DNA from: Sporomusaceae bacterium
GTDB lineage: Bacteria > Bacillota > Negativicutes > Sporomusales > UBA7701
DNA: 64,000 nucleotides
Direction: 5' to 3'
Assembly: GCA_031460455.1 (NCBI GenBank)
Contig: JAVKTQ010000002.1
Span: forward strand, 1 to 64,000
Part shown: in pieces, positions 24,032 to 31,751 of the stretch
How positions within the stretch are numbered: position 1 is the first letter of the stretch
Layout of the letters: each line of letters starts with the position of its first letter
Position numbers and translations under genes: made by a program
The notes under the pieces: model-generated
Seen by the model: only the letters and a program-made list of their open reading frames with translations
Database searches by the model: none
Told to the model about the DNA's origin: nothing

Positions 24032-24988
24032 ATGAGCGTGGTTTTGTACCTGGACAAGATAAGCGGGCAAATGGAAAAGGTGCTGCTCGGAGTTTGTCCT
24101 GAGGGGCTGGAAATCAAATTCCTCGATCCCGTTTACGGGGTTAAGGGAACGATCGAAGAGGCGAACTACTTTTTGGCGACCAATTATCTGGTGACGAAGG
24201 AGGTCATCGATAAAGCGCCTTCCCTTAAGATGGTGCAGAGAACAGGCGTCGGGTACGACAATGTCGATATCGGACATGCCAAGTCGCGGAACGTGCCTGT
24301 CTCGATTACTCTCGGGACCAATGCCAGCTCGGTGGCCGAGCTTACCATCCTGTTCATGCTCGCTTTGTACCGCAAACTGATTATCTTGAATAGTGCGGCC
24401 AAAGAAGGGAAATGGATTTCGTGGACATATCGGCACGAGAGCTTTGAACTGTTGGGGAAGACCATCGGCGTGATCGGCGCGGGTGCTATCGGCCGCGAGG
24501 TGATAAAGAGATTGTTGCCCTTTGGCGTTAAGGTCGTATATTACGATGTGTATCGCTTAAAGCCGGAAGTTGAAGCGGAACTCGGCATTACATACTGCGG
24601 CCTTGATGAATTGCTCGCGCAGGCGGATATCGTTACGATCCACGTCCCCTGGCTGGAAAGCACCCGTGGCCTTATCGGCAGGAGCGAGCTGGCGAAAATG
24701 AAGAAAAACGCCGTTCTTATTAATACGGCGCGGGGGCCGATCGTCGACCAGAAAGCGCTGGTGGAGGCGTTAAAGGCAGGAAATATCGCCGGCGCCGGCC
24801 TGGATGTGTTTGATCCCGAGCCGTTTACCGCCGGCGCAGATATTCTCCAGTTTGAAAATGTGCTCACAACGCCCCATATTGGCGCCGCTACCCTTGACAA
24901 TTACCTGCGGGTGTTCGATTTTTGCATCGCCAACATTCAGAGGGCGGAACGGAACGAGAAGCCCCTGAATGTCATAAACGGCCTGTAG
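24032..24988 (+). CDS. D-isomer-specific 2-hydroxyacid dehydrogenase
   Basis: A 318-residue NAD(P)-dependent enzyme of the phosphoglycerate/glyoxylate reductase family, oxidising a D-2-hydroxy acid or reducing the 2-oxo acid. The Rossmann motif is GVIGAGAIGREV; catalytic Arg in NTARGPIVDQ, Glu in LDVFDPEP and His in TPHIGAAT are all in place. GGGAGGAATT precedes ATG. In this operon it could convert an imported hydroxy acid to the oxo acid used by the RraA-type aldolases, or recycle an aldolase product. The substrate is unknown. Confidence 0.9.
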   Translation: MSVVLYLDKISGQMEKVLLGVCPEGLEIKFLDPVYGVKGTIEEANYFLATNYLVTKEVIDKAPSLKMVQRTGVGYDNVDIGHAKSRNVPVSITLGTNASSVAELTILFMLALYRKLIILNSAAKEGKWISWTYRHESFELLGKTIGVIGAGAIGREVIKRLLPFGVKVVYYDVYRLKPEVEAELGITYCGLDELLAQADIVTIHVPWLESTRGLIGRSELAKMKKNAVLINTARGPIVDQKALVEALKAGNIAGAGLDVFDPEPFTAGADILQFENVLTTPHIGAATLDNYLRVFDFCIANIQRAERNEKPLNVINGL

Positions 24989-25036
24989 AAGGGCTGGGGA
25001 AAGCGCCGGAGAAGATAATCGCACAGGGGGATTAAA

Positions 25037-25741
25037 ATGGCGAATATCGGTTTTAGAATTTACGCAGATTTCAAACGGCCCAGCCCTGATCTTGTGGAAA
25101 AGTTCCGGGATTTCGCAACCTCTAATGTTTCCGATAACATGAACCGGTTCGGGTGTCTCGATTGGCGGTTAAAGCCGGTAAACAAAGCAGGCGACGTGCG
25201 GCTTCTCGGGACAGCGTTTACCGTGAAAACACGCGGGGCCGACAATCTCCTCGTGCACAAGGCCATCGATATGGCGGCATCCGGCGACGTAATCGTCATC
25301 GACGCGCAGGGCGACACCCCGAACGCCATTCTCGGCGAAATCATGTGCCGCTACGCCGCGACGCGGGGGATCAGGGGCTTCATTGTTAACGGGATGATCA
25401 GGGACAAAGCCGCTCTGAGCCTGATGGAGAATTTCGTCGTGTACGCGCTTGGCGCCGTTCCCAAGGGACCGTATAAGGACGGGCCTGGAGAGATCAATGT
25501 GCCGATAGCCTGCGGCAGCGATGTGATCGTAAATCCCGGCGATATTATTGTCGGCGACGAAGATGGTGTAGTCGTCATCCGGCCCGACGAAGCCGAAGAA
25601 CTGTTTGCCAAGACGAAGGCGACGATGGCGAAGGAAGCGGAGATATTCAGGCAGATCGAGGCCGGGAAGTACGATAGGGCCTGGGTGGACGCAACGTTGT
25701 CCGCAAAAGGATGCGAGATTATCGCTAAACAAAATAAGTAA
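25037..25741 (+). CDS. RraA family protein 3 (E-x20-R-D variant)
   Basis: A 234-residue RraA/HMG-aldolase-like protein and last gene of the cassette. It has TSNVSDNMNRFGC, IDAQGDTPNAILGE and VNGMIRD. The residue 20 before the Arg-Asp pair is Glu (LGE), a conservative substitution for the Asp of known aldolases. It has an N-terminal extension of about 15 residues compared with paralogue 1, and the RLD strand is replaced by GDTP, so substrate preference may differ. AGGGGG precedes ATG. The gene ends 7 bases before the duplicated decarboxylase fragment. Confidence 0.86.
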   Translation: MANIGFRIYADFKRPSPDLVEKFRDFATSNVSDNMNRFGCLDWRLKPVNKAGDVRLLGTAFTVKTRGADNLLVHKAIDMAASGDVIVIDAQGDTPNAILGEIMCRYAATRGIRGFIVNGMIRDKAALSLMENFVVYALGAVPKGPYKDGPGEINVPIACGSDVIVNPGDIIVGDEDGVVVIRPDEAEELFAKTKATMAKEAEIFRQIEAGKYDRAWVDATLSAKGCEIIAKQNK

Positions 25742-25748
25742 GAATATC

Positions 25749-25868
25749 GTGCCGAACTGCGGCGCGTACACTTCGGCGTCGGCGGCGACTTTCAACGGAT
25801 TTGCCAAGGCCGGCATCCTCGTCTGGGAGGAGCTGGGGCCGAGTTGACGGCGACGGAGTGATTGACTG
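25749..25868 (+). pseudogene. Direct repeat copy B: broken 3' fragment of the decarboxylase gene
   Basis: About 120 bases, nearly identical to 18503-18623. They would encode VPNCGAYTSASAATFNGF and FAKAGILVWEEL of the decarboxylase C-terminus, but a one-base deletion after GAGGAGCTG shifts the final codons and there is no start. The copy marks the distal boundary of the GntR-RraA-TRAP cassette. The surrounding gap 25742-26099 contains this fragment, one terminator and the CorA leader, and nothing else I can recognise. Confidence 0.88.
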
Positions 25869-25877
25869 ATCTTGAAA

Positions 25878-25906
25878 GGGGTGGGCTAAAAGCTCGCCTC
25901 TTTTTT
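25878..25906 (+). terminator. Rho-independent terminator downstream of repeat B
   Basis: GGGGTGGGC-TAAAA-GCTCGCCTC stem (with G-T pairs) followed by six T residues. It may be the original terminator of the decarboxylase gene. Confidence 0.65.
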
Positions 25907-26099
25907 GTGTTTGTTTCGAGACTTACGGCGGAGTGACAACAGGGTTATGGGGGCGCAGGGACCGGCTTCCCGCCATGGCGAGTTTTACCCAGCGGCGGTA
26001 AATATTTCTTTGGCATAAAGGAGTCGGGCGGGCGGAAAAGAATATATCGGTAGCACTGATGAGGGCGGCTCGGGTCCGCCCGCCGCGAGGAGGCTGAGG

Positions 26100-27161
26100 A
26101 TGTCCGTGAAGAAGCACAGCATGGCCGGCAAGGCAGGTCTGCCGCCAGGGTCGCTTGTCCATGTGGGCCGCGATTACGGCCGGGCCGCGAAGGTGACGGT
26201 GTTAGATTACGACGCCGCCGGCGCCCGCGAACGGGGCGCCGACGATATCACGAGGCTGGCGGCTTTTCGGTCGGCGGATACGGTGACGTGGATAAGTGTG
26301 GACGGGCTCCAAAATGTCGGCCTGATCGAGAAGATCGGCGCTGCGTTCGCCATCCACCCGCTGGTGCTGGAGGATATTCTCAACACCCACCAACGACCCA
26401 AGCAGGAAGATTACGGCGATTACCTCTATATTGTGCTGCAGGCGTTCTTCCTTGAGCAGGACGGGACGATGGGCGGCGAGCAGGTAAGTCTGATTGTCGG
26501 CGACGGGTATGTGCTCTCGTTTCAGGAGAGCGGGCGGGAGCTTTTTAAGGCGGTCCGCGAGCGGATCAACGGCGGCAAGGGCCGCATCCGGCGCGAGGGC
26601 GCCGATTATCTGGCCTATTCGCTGATCGATACCGTTGTCGACAATTATTTTGTGGTTCTCGAAGACCTCGGGGAGCGGCTGGAGAATTTGGAGGATGACC
26701 TGGTAACCCGGCCGGGGCAGGGGACGCTGCAGGACATCCACTTCCTCAAGCGGGAGATGCTTTTTTTCCGCAAGGCGCTGTGGCCGCTGCGCGAGGTCGT
26801 CGGCGCGCTTAGCCGCGGCGAGTCGCCGCTGATACGGCAGGCGAACCTGCCGTATTTCCGCGACGCTTACGATCATACCATCCAGGTGATCGATACGCTC
26901 GAGACTTACCGCGATATTCTGTCCGGGATGCTGGACATCTATCTGTCGAGTATCAGCAACAGACTGAACGAGATTATGAAGGTGCTGACGATCATCTCGA
27001 CCATTTTTATCCCGCTGACGTTCCTCGCCGGGGTTTACGGGATGAATTTCAAGTATATGCCGGAGCTGGAATGGGAGTACGGTTATCCGGCGGTGTGGGC
27101 GGTGATGATCCTGGCGGGGCTGGTGATGGTGCGCTTTTTCCGCCAACGCAGGTGGCTATAA
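26100..27161 (+). CDS. corA: CorA-family magnesium/cobalt transporter
   Basis: A 353-residue CorA protein that forms a pentameric Mg2+ channel. A large cytoplasmic N-terminal domain is followed by two C-terminal helices (about residues 293-313 and 328-347). The selectivity signature YGMNF lies at the end of the first helix, followed by the acidic loop MPELEWEYGYP. GAGGAGG is placed well before ATG. A GGGCGG/CCGCCC hairpin (26063-26081) precedes the ribosome-binding site, but I see no M-box. It has its own terminator and stands between the cassette and the tad locus. Confidence 0.93.
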   Translation: MSVKKHSMAGKAGLPPGSLVHVGRDYGRAAKVTVLDYDAAGARERGADDITRLAAFRSADTVTWISVDGLQNVGLIEKIGAAFAIHPLVLEDILNTHQRPKQEDYGDYLYIVLQAFFLEQDGTMGGEQVSLIVGDGYVLSFQESGRELFKAVRERINGGKGRIRREGADYLAYSLIDTVVDNYFVVLEDLGERLENLEDDLVTRPGQGTLQDIHFLKREMLFFRKALWPLREVVGALSRGESPLIRQANLPYFRDAYDHTIQVIDTLETYRDILSGMLDIYLSSISNRLNEIMKVLTIISTIFIPLTFLAGVYGMNFKYMPELEWEYGYPAVWAVMILAGLVMVRFFRQRRWL

Positions 27162-27180
27162 TAATTGCAGGAAGCTTTTT

Positions 27181-27211
27181 GGACGGTCCGGAAGGACCGT
27201 CCTCGTTTTTT
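27181..27211 (+). terminator. Rho-independent terminator after corA
   Basis: GGACGGTCC-GGAA-GGACCGTCC followed by TCG and six T. Confidence 0.88.
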
Positions 27212-27341
27212 CAGCGCAGCGTAGCCAGACGATGTTTTTCAGCGGCCTGCTTGGTCGGTGGGTCCGTGGTCCCATAAAAACGAGACTGCAGCGGCCGCAG
27301 GTTTAAGGCAATGGTCGGATGAGGCGGCGGATGGTTTGCGC

Positions 27342-27347
27342 TACAAT
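27342..27347 (+). promoter_or_regulatory. Candidate -10 element of the tad operon
   Basis: TACAAT followed by TAAA, 39 bases before cpaB, with no recognisable -35 box. The same TACAAT element precedes flp (32996-33001) and tadE (33406-33411). Confidence 0.35.
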
Positions 27348-27385
27348 TAAAGCATGGCAGCAGTGGAACCATTGGAGGGAAAGAC

Positions 27386-28222
27386 GTGAAGAAGTTATCG
27401 ACCAAAGGGCTGGTCGTTATCGCCCTGGTTTTCAGTTTATTGGCGGCCGTACTCGTCTATAGCTATCTGCAGAGCCTGGCAGCCCGGACCGTCAAGCCGG
27501 GGGTGCCGGTGGTGGTGGCTAAGGCCGACATCCCGCCGAAAACGCAAATAAGCGCTGAAATGCTTAAGTTGATGAATGTGCCGGCCGAATATATCCAGCC
27601 CGGAGCGCTTCAGGATATCAACAAGGCGGTCGGGGTGGTGGCCCGCGAGCAGATCGTCGCCGGTGAGCAGATCACCCAGCGCCGGCTTTTCATTGAGGGC
27701 AAGTCGGGCACCTTTTCCGGCATTATCCCCAAGGATAAGCGGGCGGTAACGGTGGCGGTGACAGAGGTGACCGGCGTGGCCGGAATGGTGAAACCAGGCG
27801 ATTTTGTCGATATTATCGTGACTTTCGATCCCAATACCGTCGGCGAGCATCTCAGCCAGATATTCCTTCAGAATGTGAAGGTGCTGGCGTTTAACCGCGA
27901 GACGGAGGCGGGCGCTGCCGACGGTGGAGCCAAGAAGGAGACGGCCGCAAAGATGACCGTGACGCTGGCGGTTTCTCCCGATGAGGCTACCCGGCTGGCG
28001 GTGGCTGACGAGAAGGGCAAGATTCGGCTGGCGCTGCGGCCTTACTTGCCGGGCGAGGGAGTCGTTGTCGCCAACGCGCTGAAGCCCCGGGACATCGTGA
28101 ATGCCTCCGGCCCCACGGCGCCCGCGCAGGGAGCGGCCAGCCCGCCGTCCGCGCCGGCGCCGGCGGCCAAGGGGATTCAGGTTATCCGCGGGACGAAAAC
28201 GGAAATGGTCCCGGTCAACTGA
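27386..28222 (+). CDS. cpaB: Flp pilus assembly protein CpaB/RcpC
   Basis: A 278-residue periplasmic assembly factor. One N-terminal membrane helix (about residues 9-28) is followed by a SAF domain starting at VPVVVAKADIPPKTQISAEML (split here: VPVVVAKADIPP and KTQISAEML) and a C-terminal RcpC-type domain with TVAVTEVTGVAGMVKPGDFVDI. A Pro/Ala-rich linker precedes the last strand. CpaB works with the secretin CpaC at the outer membrane. Start is GTG with GGAGGGAAAG upstream. First gene of the tad locus, followed closely by cpaC. Confidence 0.9.
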   Translation: MKKLSTKGLVVIALVFSLLAAVLVYSYLQSLAARTVKPGVPVVVAKADIPPKTQISAEMLKLMNVPAEYIQPGALQDINKAVGVVAREQIVAGEQITQRRLFIEGKSGTFSGIIPKDKRAVTVAVTEVTGVAGMVKPGDFVDIIVTFDPNTVGEHLSQIFLQNVKVLAFNRETEAGAADGGAKKETAAKMTVTLAVSPDEATRLAVADEKGKIRLALRPYLPGEGVVVANALKPRDIVNASGPTAPAQGAASPPSAPAPAAKGIQVIRGTKTEMVPVN

Positions 28223-28241
28223 GGCCGGCGGAGGTTATATA

Positions 28242-29489
28242 ATGAAGAGCGTAACTGTGAAGGTAATAGCGTTGATGATGCTCTGCCTGCTGCTGCAGGT
28301 GGCGCCGGCGGCGGCCAACCAGAAAATAGCGGTGGCGGTCAGTCAGTCCCAGGTCGTTTCGATCAACGGTGTGGAGCGGGTGGCTGTGGCCAATCCGGAG
28401 GTGGCCGACGTTATCGTGGTATCCGGGGTCGAGATGGTGGTGGTCGGCAAGCAACCGGGGGTAACGACGCTCCATATCTGGTCGGCGGCCGGACGGGCGA
28501 GCTACGATGTGGAGGTCGGCACCAACGACACGCAGATCGCCAACGATATCAGAGCGATTCTCGGTTATGACGATATCCGCGTGAGCAAGGTGGGCAAGAA
28601 TGTCATCCTCGAGGGCAGTGTGAACGACCAGTACCAGAAGATGCGGGCCGAGAAGGTGGCCGGCGCGTACGGGGAAAAGGTGGTCAACCTGTTGGAGATC
28701 ATCAGGCCTGTCCAGGTCAAGATCGAAGCCCGGGTTATCGAGGTGAACCGCAACAATAAGGACGACCTGGGAATCCAGTGGGGCAACGACCCCACCAAGC
28801 CGGGCACTTTCCTGTTCGGCCAGGGGATTGCCAACTCGGTGATGGGCAACCGGACTCTCGGGAATATGGGTGGCTATAGTAATATCTACGGGGCGCTTTC
28901 CGCGTTGATCAAGAACGGCAATGCCCGCATCCTGTCGCAGCCGAACTTGATTACCCTGAGCGGCGAGAAGGCCAATATCCTCGTGGGCGGCGAGATTCCC
29001 ATACCGGTGTCGGTAAAGGACGGCGCGGTGACGGTGGAGTGGAAGGAATTCGGCATCAAGCTGGAGATCGCTCCCGAGGTCAACCGCCAGGGGCTGATCA
29101 ACAGCAAGATCAAGGCTGAGGTAAGCACGCCCGACTGGAGCAGCGGCCATAAGATCGGCATCAGCGCCAATTTCCAGGTGCCGCCGATTAATACCAGGAA
29201 GGCTGAAGCGTCGATCGCTTTGTCGTCCGGACAGACAATGGCCCTCGGCGGGCTGATTGCCAACGAGGTTACCAAAGACGTGTATAAGCTTCCGCTGCTC
29301 GGGAATATCCCGGTGCTGGGCAAGCTGTTCACAAGCACCTCTTTTTCCCGCGGCGAGACCGAGCTGATAATTCTCATCACACCGACGGTGGTTAACCCGC
29401 AGGAATACGTGCCAAACATGTCCCCGGAGTTACAGGAAAAGGTCATAGAAGACCCTTGGGGAGGTAAGAAGAGTGGCGGCAAAAATTAG
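28242..29489 (+). CDS. cpaC: Tad secretin CpaC/RcpA
   Basis: A 415-residue secretin. The signal peptide runs to about residue 24 (LLLQVAPAAANQ), then the pilus-assembly N-terminal domain (VVSINGVERVAVANPEVADV), a BON-like segment around NDTQIANDIRAILGY, and a secretin domain from about residue 200 with ARILSQPNLITLSGEKANILVGG and the C-terminal GETELIILITPTVV. Secretins form an outer-membrane pore. Beside sporulation genes this points to a diderm spore former. ATG 28242 has GGAGGTTATAT upstream. It overlaps cpaE by 17 bases. Confidence 0.9.
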   Translation: MKSVTVKVIALMMLCLLLQVAPAAANQKIAVAVSQSQVVSINGVERVAVANPEVADVIVVSGVEMVVVGKQPGVTTLHIWSAAGRASYDVEVGTNDTQIANDIRAILGYDDIRVSKVGKNVILEGSVNDQYQKMRAEKVAGAYGEKVVNLLEIIRPVQVKIEARVIEVNRNNKDDLGIQWGNDPTKPGTFLFGQGIANSVMGNRTLGNMGGYSNIYGALSALIKNGNARILSQPNLITLSGEKANILVGGEIPIPVSVKDGAVTVEWKEFGIKLEIAPEVNRQGLINSKIKAEVSTPDWSSGHKIGISANFQVPPINTRKAEASIALSSGQTMALGGLIANEVTKDVYKLPLLGNIPVLGKLFTSTSFSRGETELIILITPTVVNPQEYVPNMSPELQEKVIEDPWGGKKSGGKN

Positions 29490-30678
29490 CGTTCTCATCA
29501 CCGACGATATCCAGGCGACGCGCGAAAACATCCGCAAGCTGATCGAGTTCCATCCCGAGATCGCCGTCATCGGGGAGGCGGCCGACGCCGAGACGGCGAT
29601 CGCCCGGGCCAAGGAGCTGCAGCCGGATATCATCCTCATGGACATCAACATGCCTGGCATGGACGGCATCACCGCGACCAGCAGGCTGGCTGCCGAGGCG
29701 CCGCAGGCGAGCATCGTGATCATGAGCGTGCAGGGGGAGAAAGAGTATCTGCGGCGGGCGATGAATGCCGGGGCCAAGGATTATCTCACCAAGCCGTTCA
29801 GCGGCGACGAATTGCTGCAGACGATCAGGCAGGTCTACGCCACCGCCCAGCAGCGCGGCAAGGTGGTGGCTTTCGAGCCGAAGACGGAAAAGGGAACGGT
29901 GACGACCGTCTTCAGCGCCAAGGGGGGCGTCGGTAAGACGACGATCGCCGTCAACCTGGCGGTGGCGCTCGCTGCCAGAACCAAGCAGCGGGTATGCATC
30001 GTTGACGCCGACCTGCAGTTCGGCGATGTCAGCCTTTTCCTCAACATCCTTCCGAAGGCGACGGTCGCCAATCTAGTCGCCGATATCGAAGACCTGGACG
30101 GCAAGCATCTGGCCGGCTATCTCACCCGCTACAACGATTATGTGGATGTGCTGGCCGCCCCGCTCAGGCCCGAGCAGGCGGAGCTTGTCACGGCCGCCCA
30201 CCTGACGGCCATCCTGAAGGTGCTGCGCACCGTTTACCAGTATATCATCGTCGATACCGCCCCCTCTTTCAGCGAGGCAATGCTGGCGACCCTCGACGAG
30301 GCCGATCAGGTGCTGGTGGTCTCCGCCCTCGATCTGCCGACGATCAAGAATGTGAAGCTGTGCCTGGAGATAATGGATTCACTGGCTTACAGCGGGGAGA
30401 AGATAAAGCTGGTGCTCAACCGGGCGAGCGGCGAGGGCGGCATGGATGTGCGGGAGGTCGAGGAGAGCCTGCGGCGCTCCTTTGCCGCGGTGCTGCCGAG
30501 CGACGGCAAGGTGGTTATGGCATCGGTCAACCGGGGCATGCCTTTTGTTCTAACAAATGGGGAAGCTCCTGTGTCGCAGGGGGTGTTCAATCTGGCCAGA
30601 GGCATAGCGGCCGAGGATTGGAACAGCCAGGAAGAGGCGCGGGGGATGGTGTTCCGCCTGAAGCGGCTGCTGGGGTAG
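29473..30678 (+). CDS. cpaE: CpaE-like protein: intact response-regulator receiver fused to MinD/ParA-type ATPase
   Basis: 401 residues. The receiver domain (1-125) has the acidic pair D11/D12, phospho-acceptor D57 in IILMDINMPGMDG, S85 and K107 in DYLTKPF, so it looks phosphorylatable, whereas many CpaE/TadZ receivers are degenerate. The ATPase (about 140-385) has the deviant Walker A SAKGGVGKTT at 148-157, VDADLQFGD and IVDTAPSF. CpaE/TadZ proteins position pilus machinery at the cell pole. GTG start. A DegS-like kinase lies two genes downstream and is a candidate phosphodonor. Confidence 0.9.
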   Translation: MAAKISVLITDDIQATRENIRKLIEFHPEIAVIGEAADAETAIARAKELQPDIILMDINMPGMDGITATSRLAAEAPQASIVIMSVQGEKEYLRRAMNAGAKDYLTKPFSGDELLQTIRQVYATAQQRGKVVAFEPKTEKGTVTTVFSAKGGVGKTTIAVNLAVALAARTKQRVCIVDADLQFGDVSLFLNILPKATVANLVADIEDLDGKHLAGYLTRYNDYVDVLAAPLRPEQAELVTAAHLTAILKVLRTVYQYIIVDTAPSFSEAMLATLDEADQVLVVSALDLPTIKNVKLCLEIMDSLAYSGEKIKLVLNRASGEGGMDVREVEESLRRSFAAVLPSDGKVVMASVNRGMPFVLTNGEAPVSQGVFNLARGIAAEDWNSQEEARGMVFRLKRLLG

Positions 30679-30694
30679 AAGGAGTGGGTGGAAA

Positions 30695-31663
30695 GTGGCG
30701 GGACTAATAGCGCTGATCGCGTTCGTCGCCGTTCTGACGGGCCTCATTGCCGGTTGGCATGTGGTCATGTCTTCGCGGCAGGCGGTGCGGGAGCGGATTA
30801 ACCGTTATGTCGAGGTGTCGGACGCTGCGGATGAGGCTGCGGAGGCTCTGGGAACGACGCTGACCGGCTGGCGGGCTTTTGTCCGCAGCATGAGCCGCCA
30901 TTTCGAATGGTCGGGCCGGTCGAAGACGCTGGAACATAAGCTGATCCAGGCCGGGTTACCCTTGAAGGGTGCCGAGTTTATGGTCATTTGCGTGGGAACG
31001 ATGGCGGCCGGCGCGGCTGGGCTGTTCCTGGTCAGCGGCGGCAAGACCGTAATGGCGCTGACGGGAGTGGCGATAGGCTATATGCTGCCGGTGCTTATCC
31101 TGCGCGTGAAGGCGGCGCGGCGGGTGCGCCTGTTCAACAATCAGTTGGGCGACACGCTGATTATGGTGGCCAATTCGCTGCGTACGGGTTACAGCTTTCT
31201 GCAGGCCGTCGAGATGGTCTCCCGGGAGATGGCTCCGCCGATCAGCGTTGAGTTCGCCCGCCTGCTGAAGGAAATGAGCCTCGGCGTTACGACCGAGGAG
31301 GCTCTCGCCAATATGGGCGAGCGGCTGGCCAGCGACGATCTCGATCTCGTTATCACGGCGGTGCTCATCCAGCGGCAGCTGGGCGGCAACCTGGCCGAGG
31401 TGCTCGACAATATCGCCGGCACGATCAGGGCGAGGATCAAGCTGAAGGGCGAGATCCGCACGCTTACCGCTCAGGGGCGGATTTCCGGGCTGATCATCGG
31501 TGTGCTGCCGTTCGCGCTGGCGGTATTTATCTTTCTTGTCAACCCAGGGTATATGAATACACTGTTCACCCACCCGATAGGCAAGATGATGCTGGCGGCG
31601 GCTTTGGTCAGCCAGGTGATCGGCTTGCTGCTGGTGCGGAAGATCGTCAATATCGAGTACTGA
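30695..31663 (+). CDS. tadB: Tad inner-membrane platform protein TadB
   Basis: A 322-residue platform protein of the GspF/T2SSF family. Helices lie at about residues 5-24, 95-112, 114-131, 267-288 and 300-317. The T2SSF domain centres on LGDTLIMVANSLRTGYSFLQAVE and the second FARLLKEMSLGVTTEEAL motif. Start is GTG 30695 after AAGGAGTGGGTGGAAA. It is followed by a perfect terminator hairpin, so cpaB-cpaC-cpaE-tadB form one transcription unit apart from its partner tadC. Confidence 0.9.
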   Translation: MAGLIALIAFVAVLTGLIAGWHVVMSSRQAVRERINRYVEVSDAADEAAEALGTTLTGWRAFVRSMSRHFEWSGRSKTLEHKLIQAGLPLKGAEFMVICVGTMAAGAAGLFLVSGGKTVMALTGVAIGYMLPVLILRVKAARRVRLFNNQLGDTLIMVANSLRTGYSFLQAVEMVSREMAPPISVEFARLLKEMSLGVTTEEALANMGERLASDDLDLVITAVLIQRQLGGNLAEVLDNIAGTIRARIKLKGEIRTLTAQGRISGLIIGVLPFALAVFIFLVNPGYMNTLFTHPIGKMMLAAALVSQVIGLLLVRKIVNIEY

Positions 31664-31687
31664 AAGAGGGGCGCGCCCCTCTTTTTT
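31664..31687 (+). terminator. Rho-independent terminator after tadB
   Basis: AAAGAGGGGC-GCGCCCCTCTTTTTT is a self-complementary stem with a T tract, starting right after the tadB stop codon. Confidence 0.8.
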
Positions 31688-31751
31688 GATAGCCGGCAGG
31701 GATGCTGGAGCGGGCGGCGAAATCAACAGAAAACGATAAAAGGTGGCGGCA

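Noticed and set aside
26063-26081. Possible magnesium riboswitch before corA
   Set aside because: Only one short GGGCGG/CCGCCC hairpin is visible and no M-box-like set of helices can be built from the 160 bases upstream.
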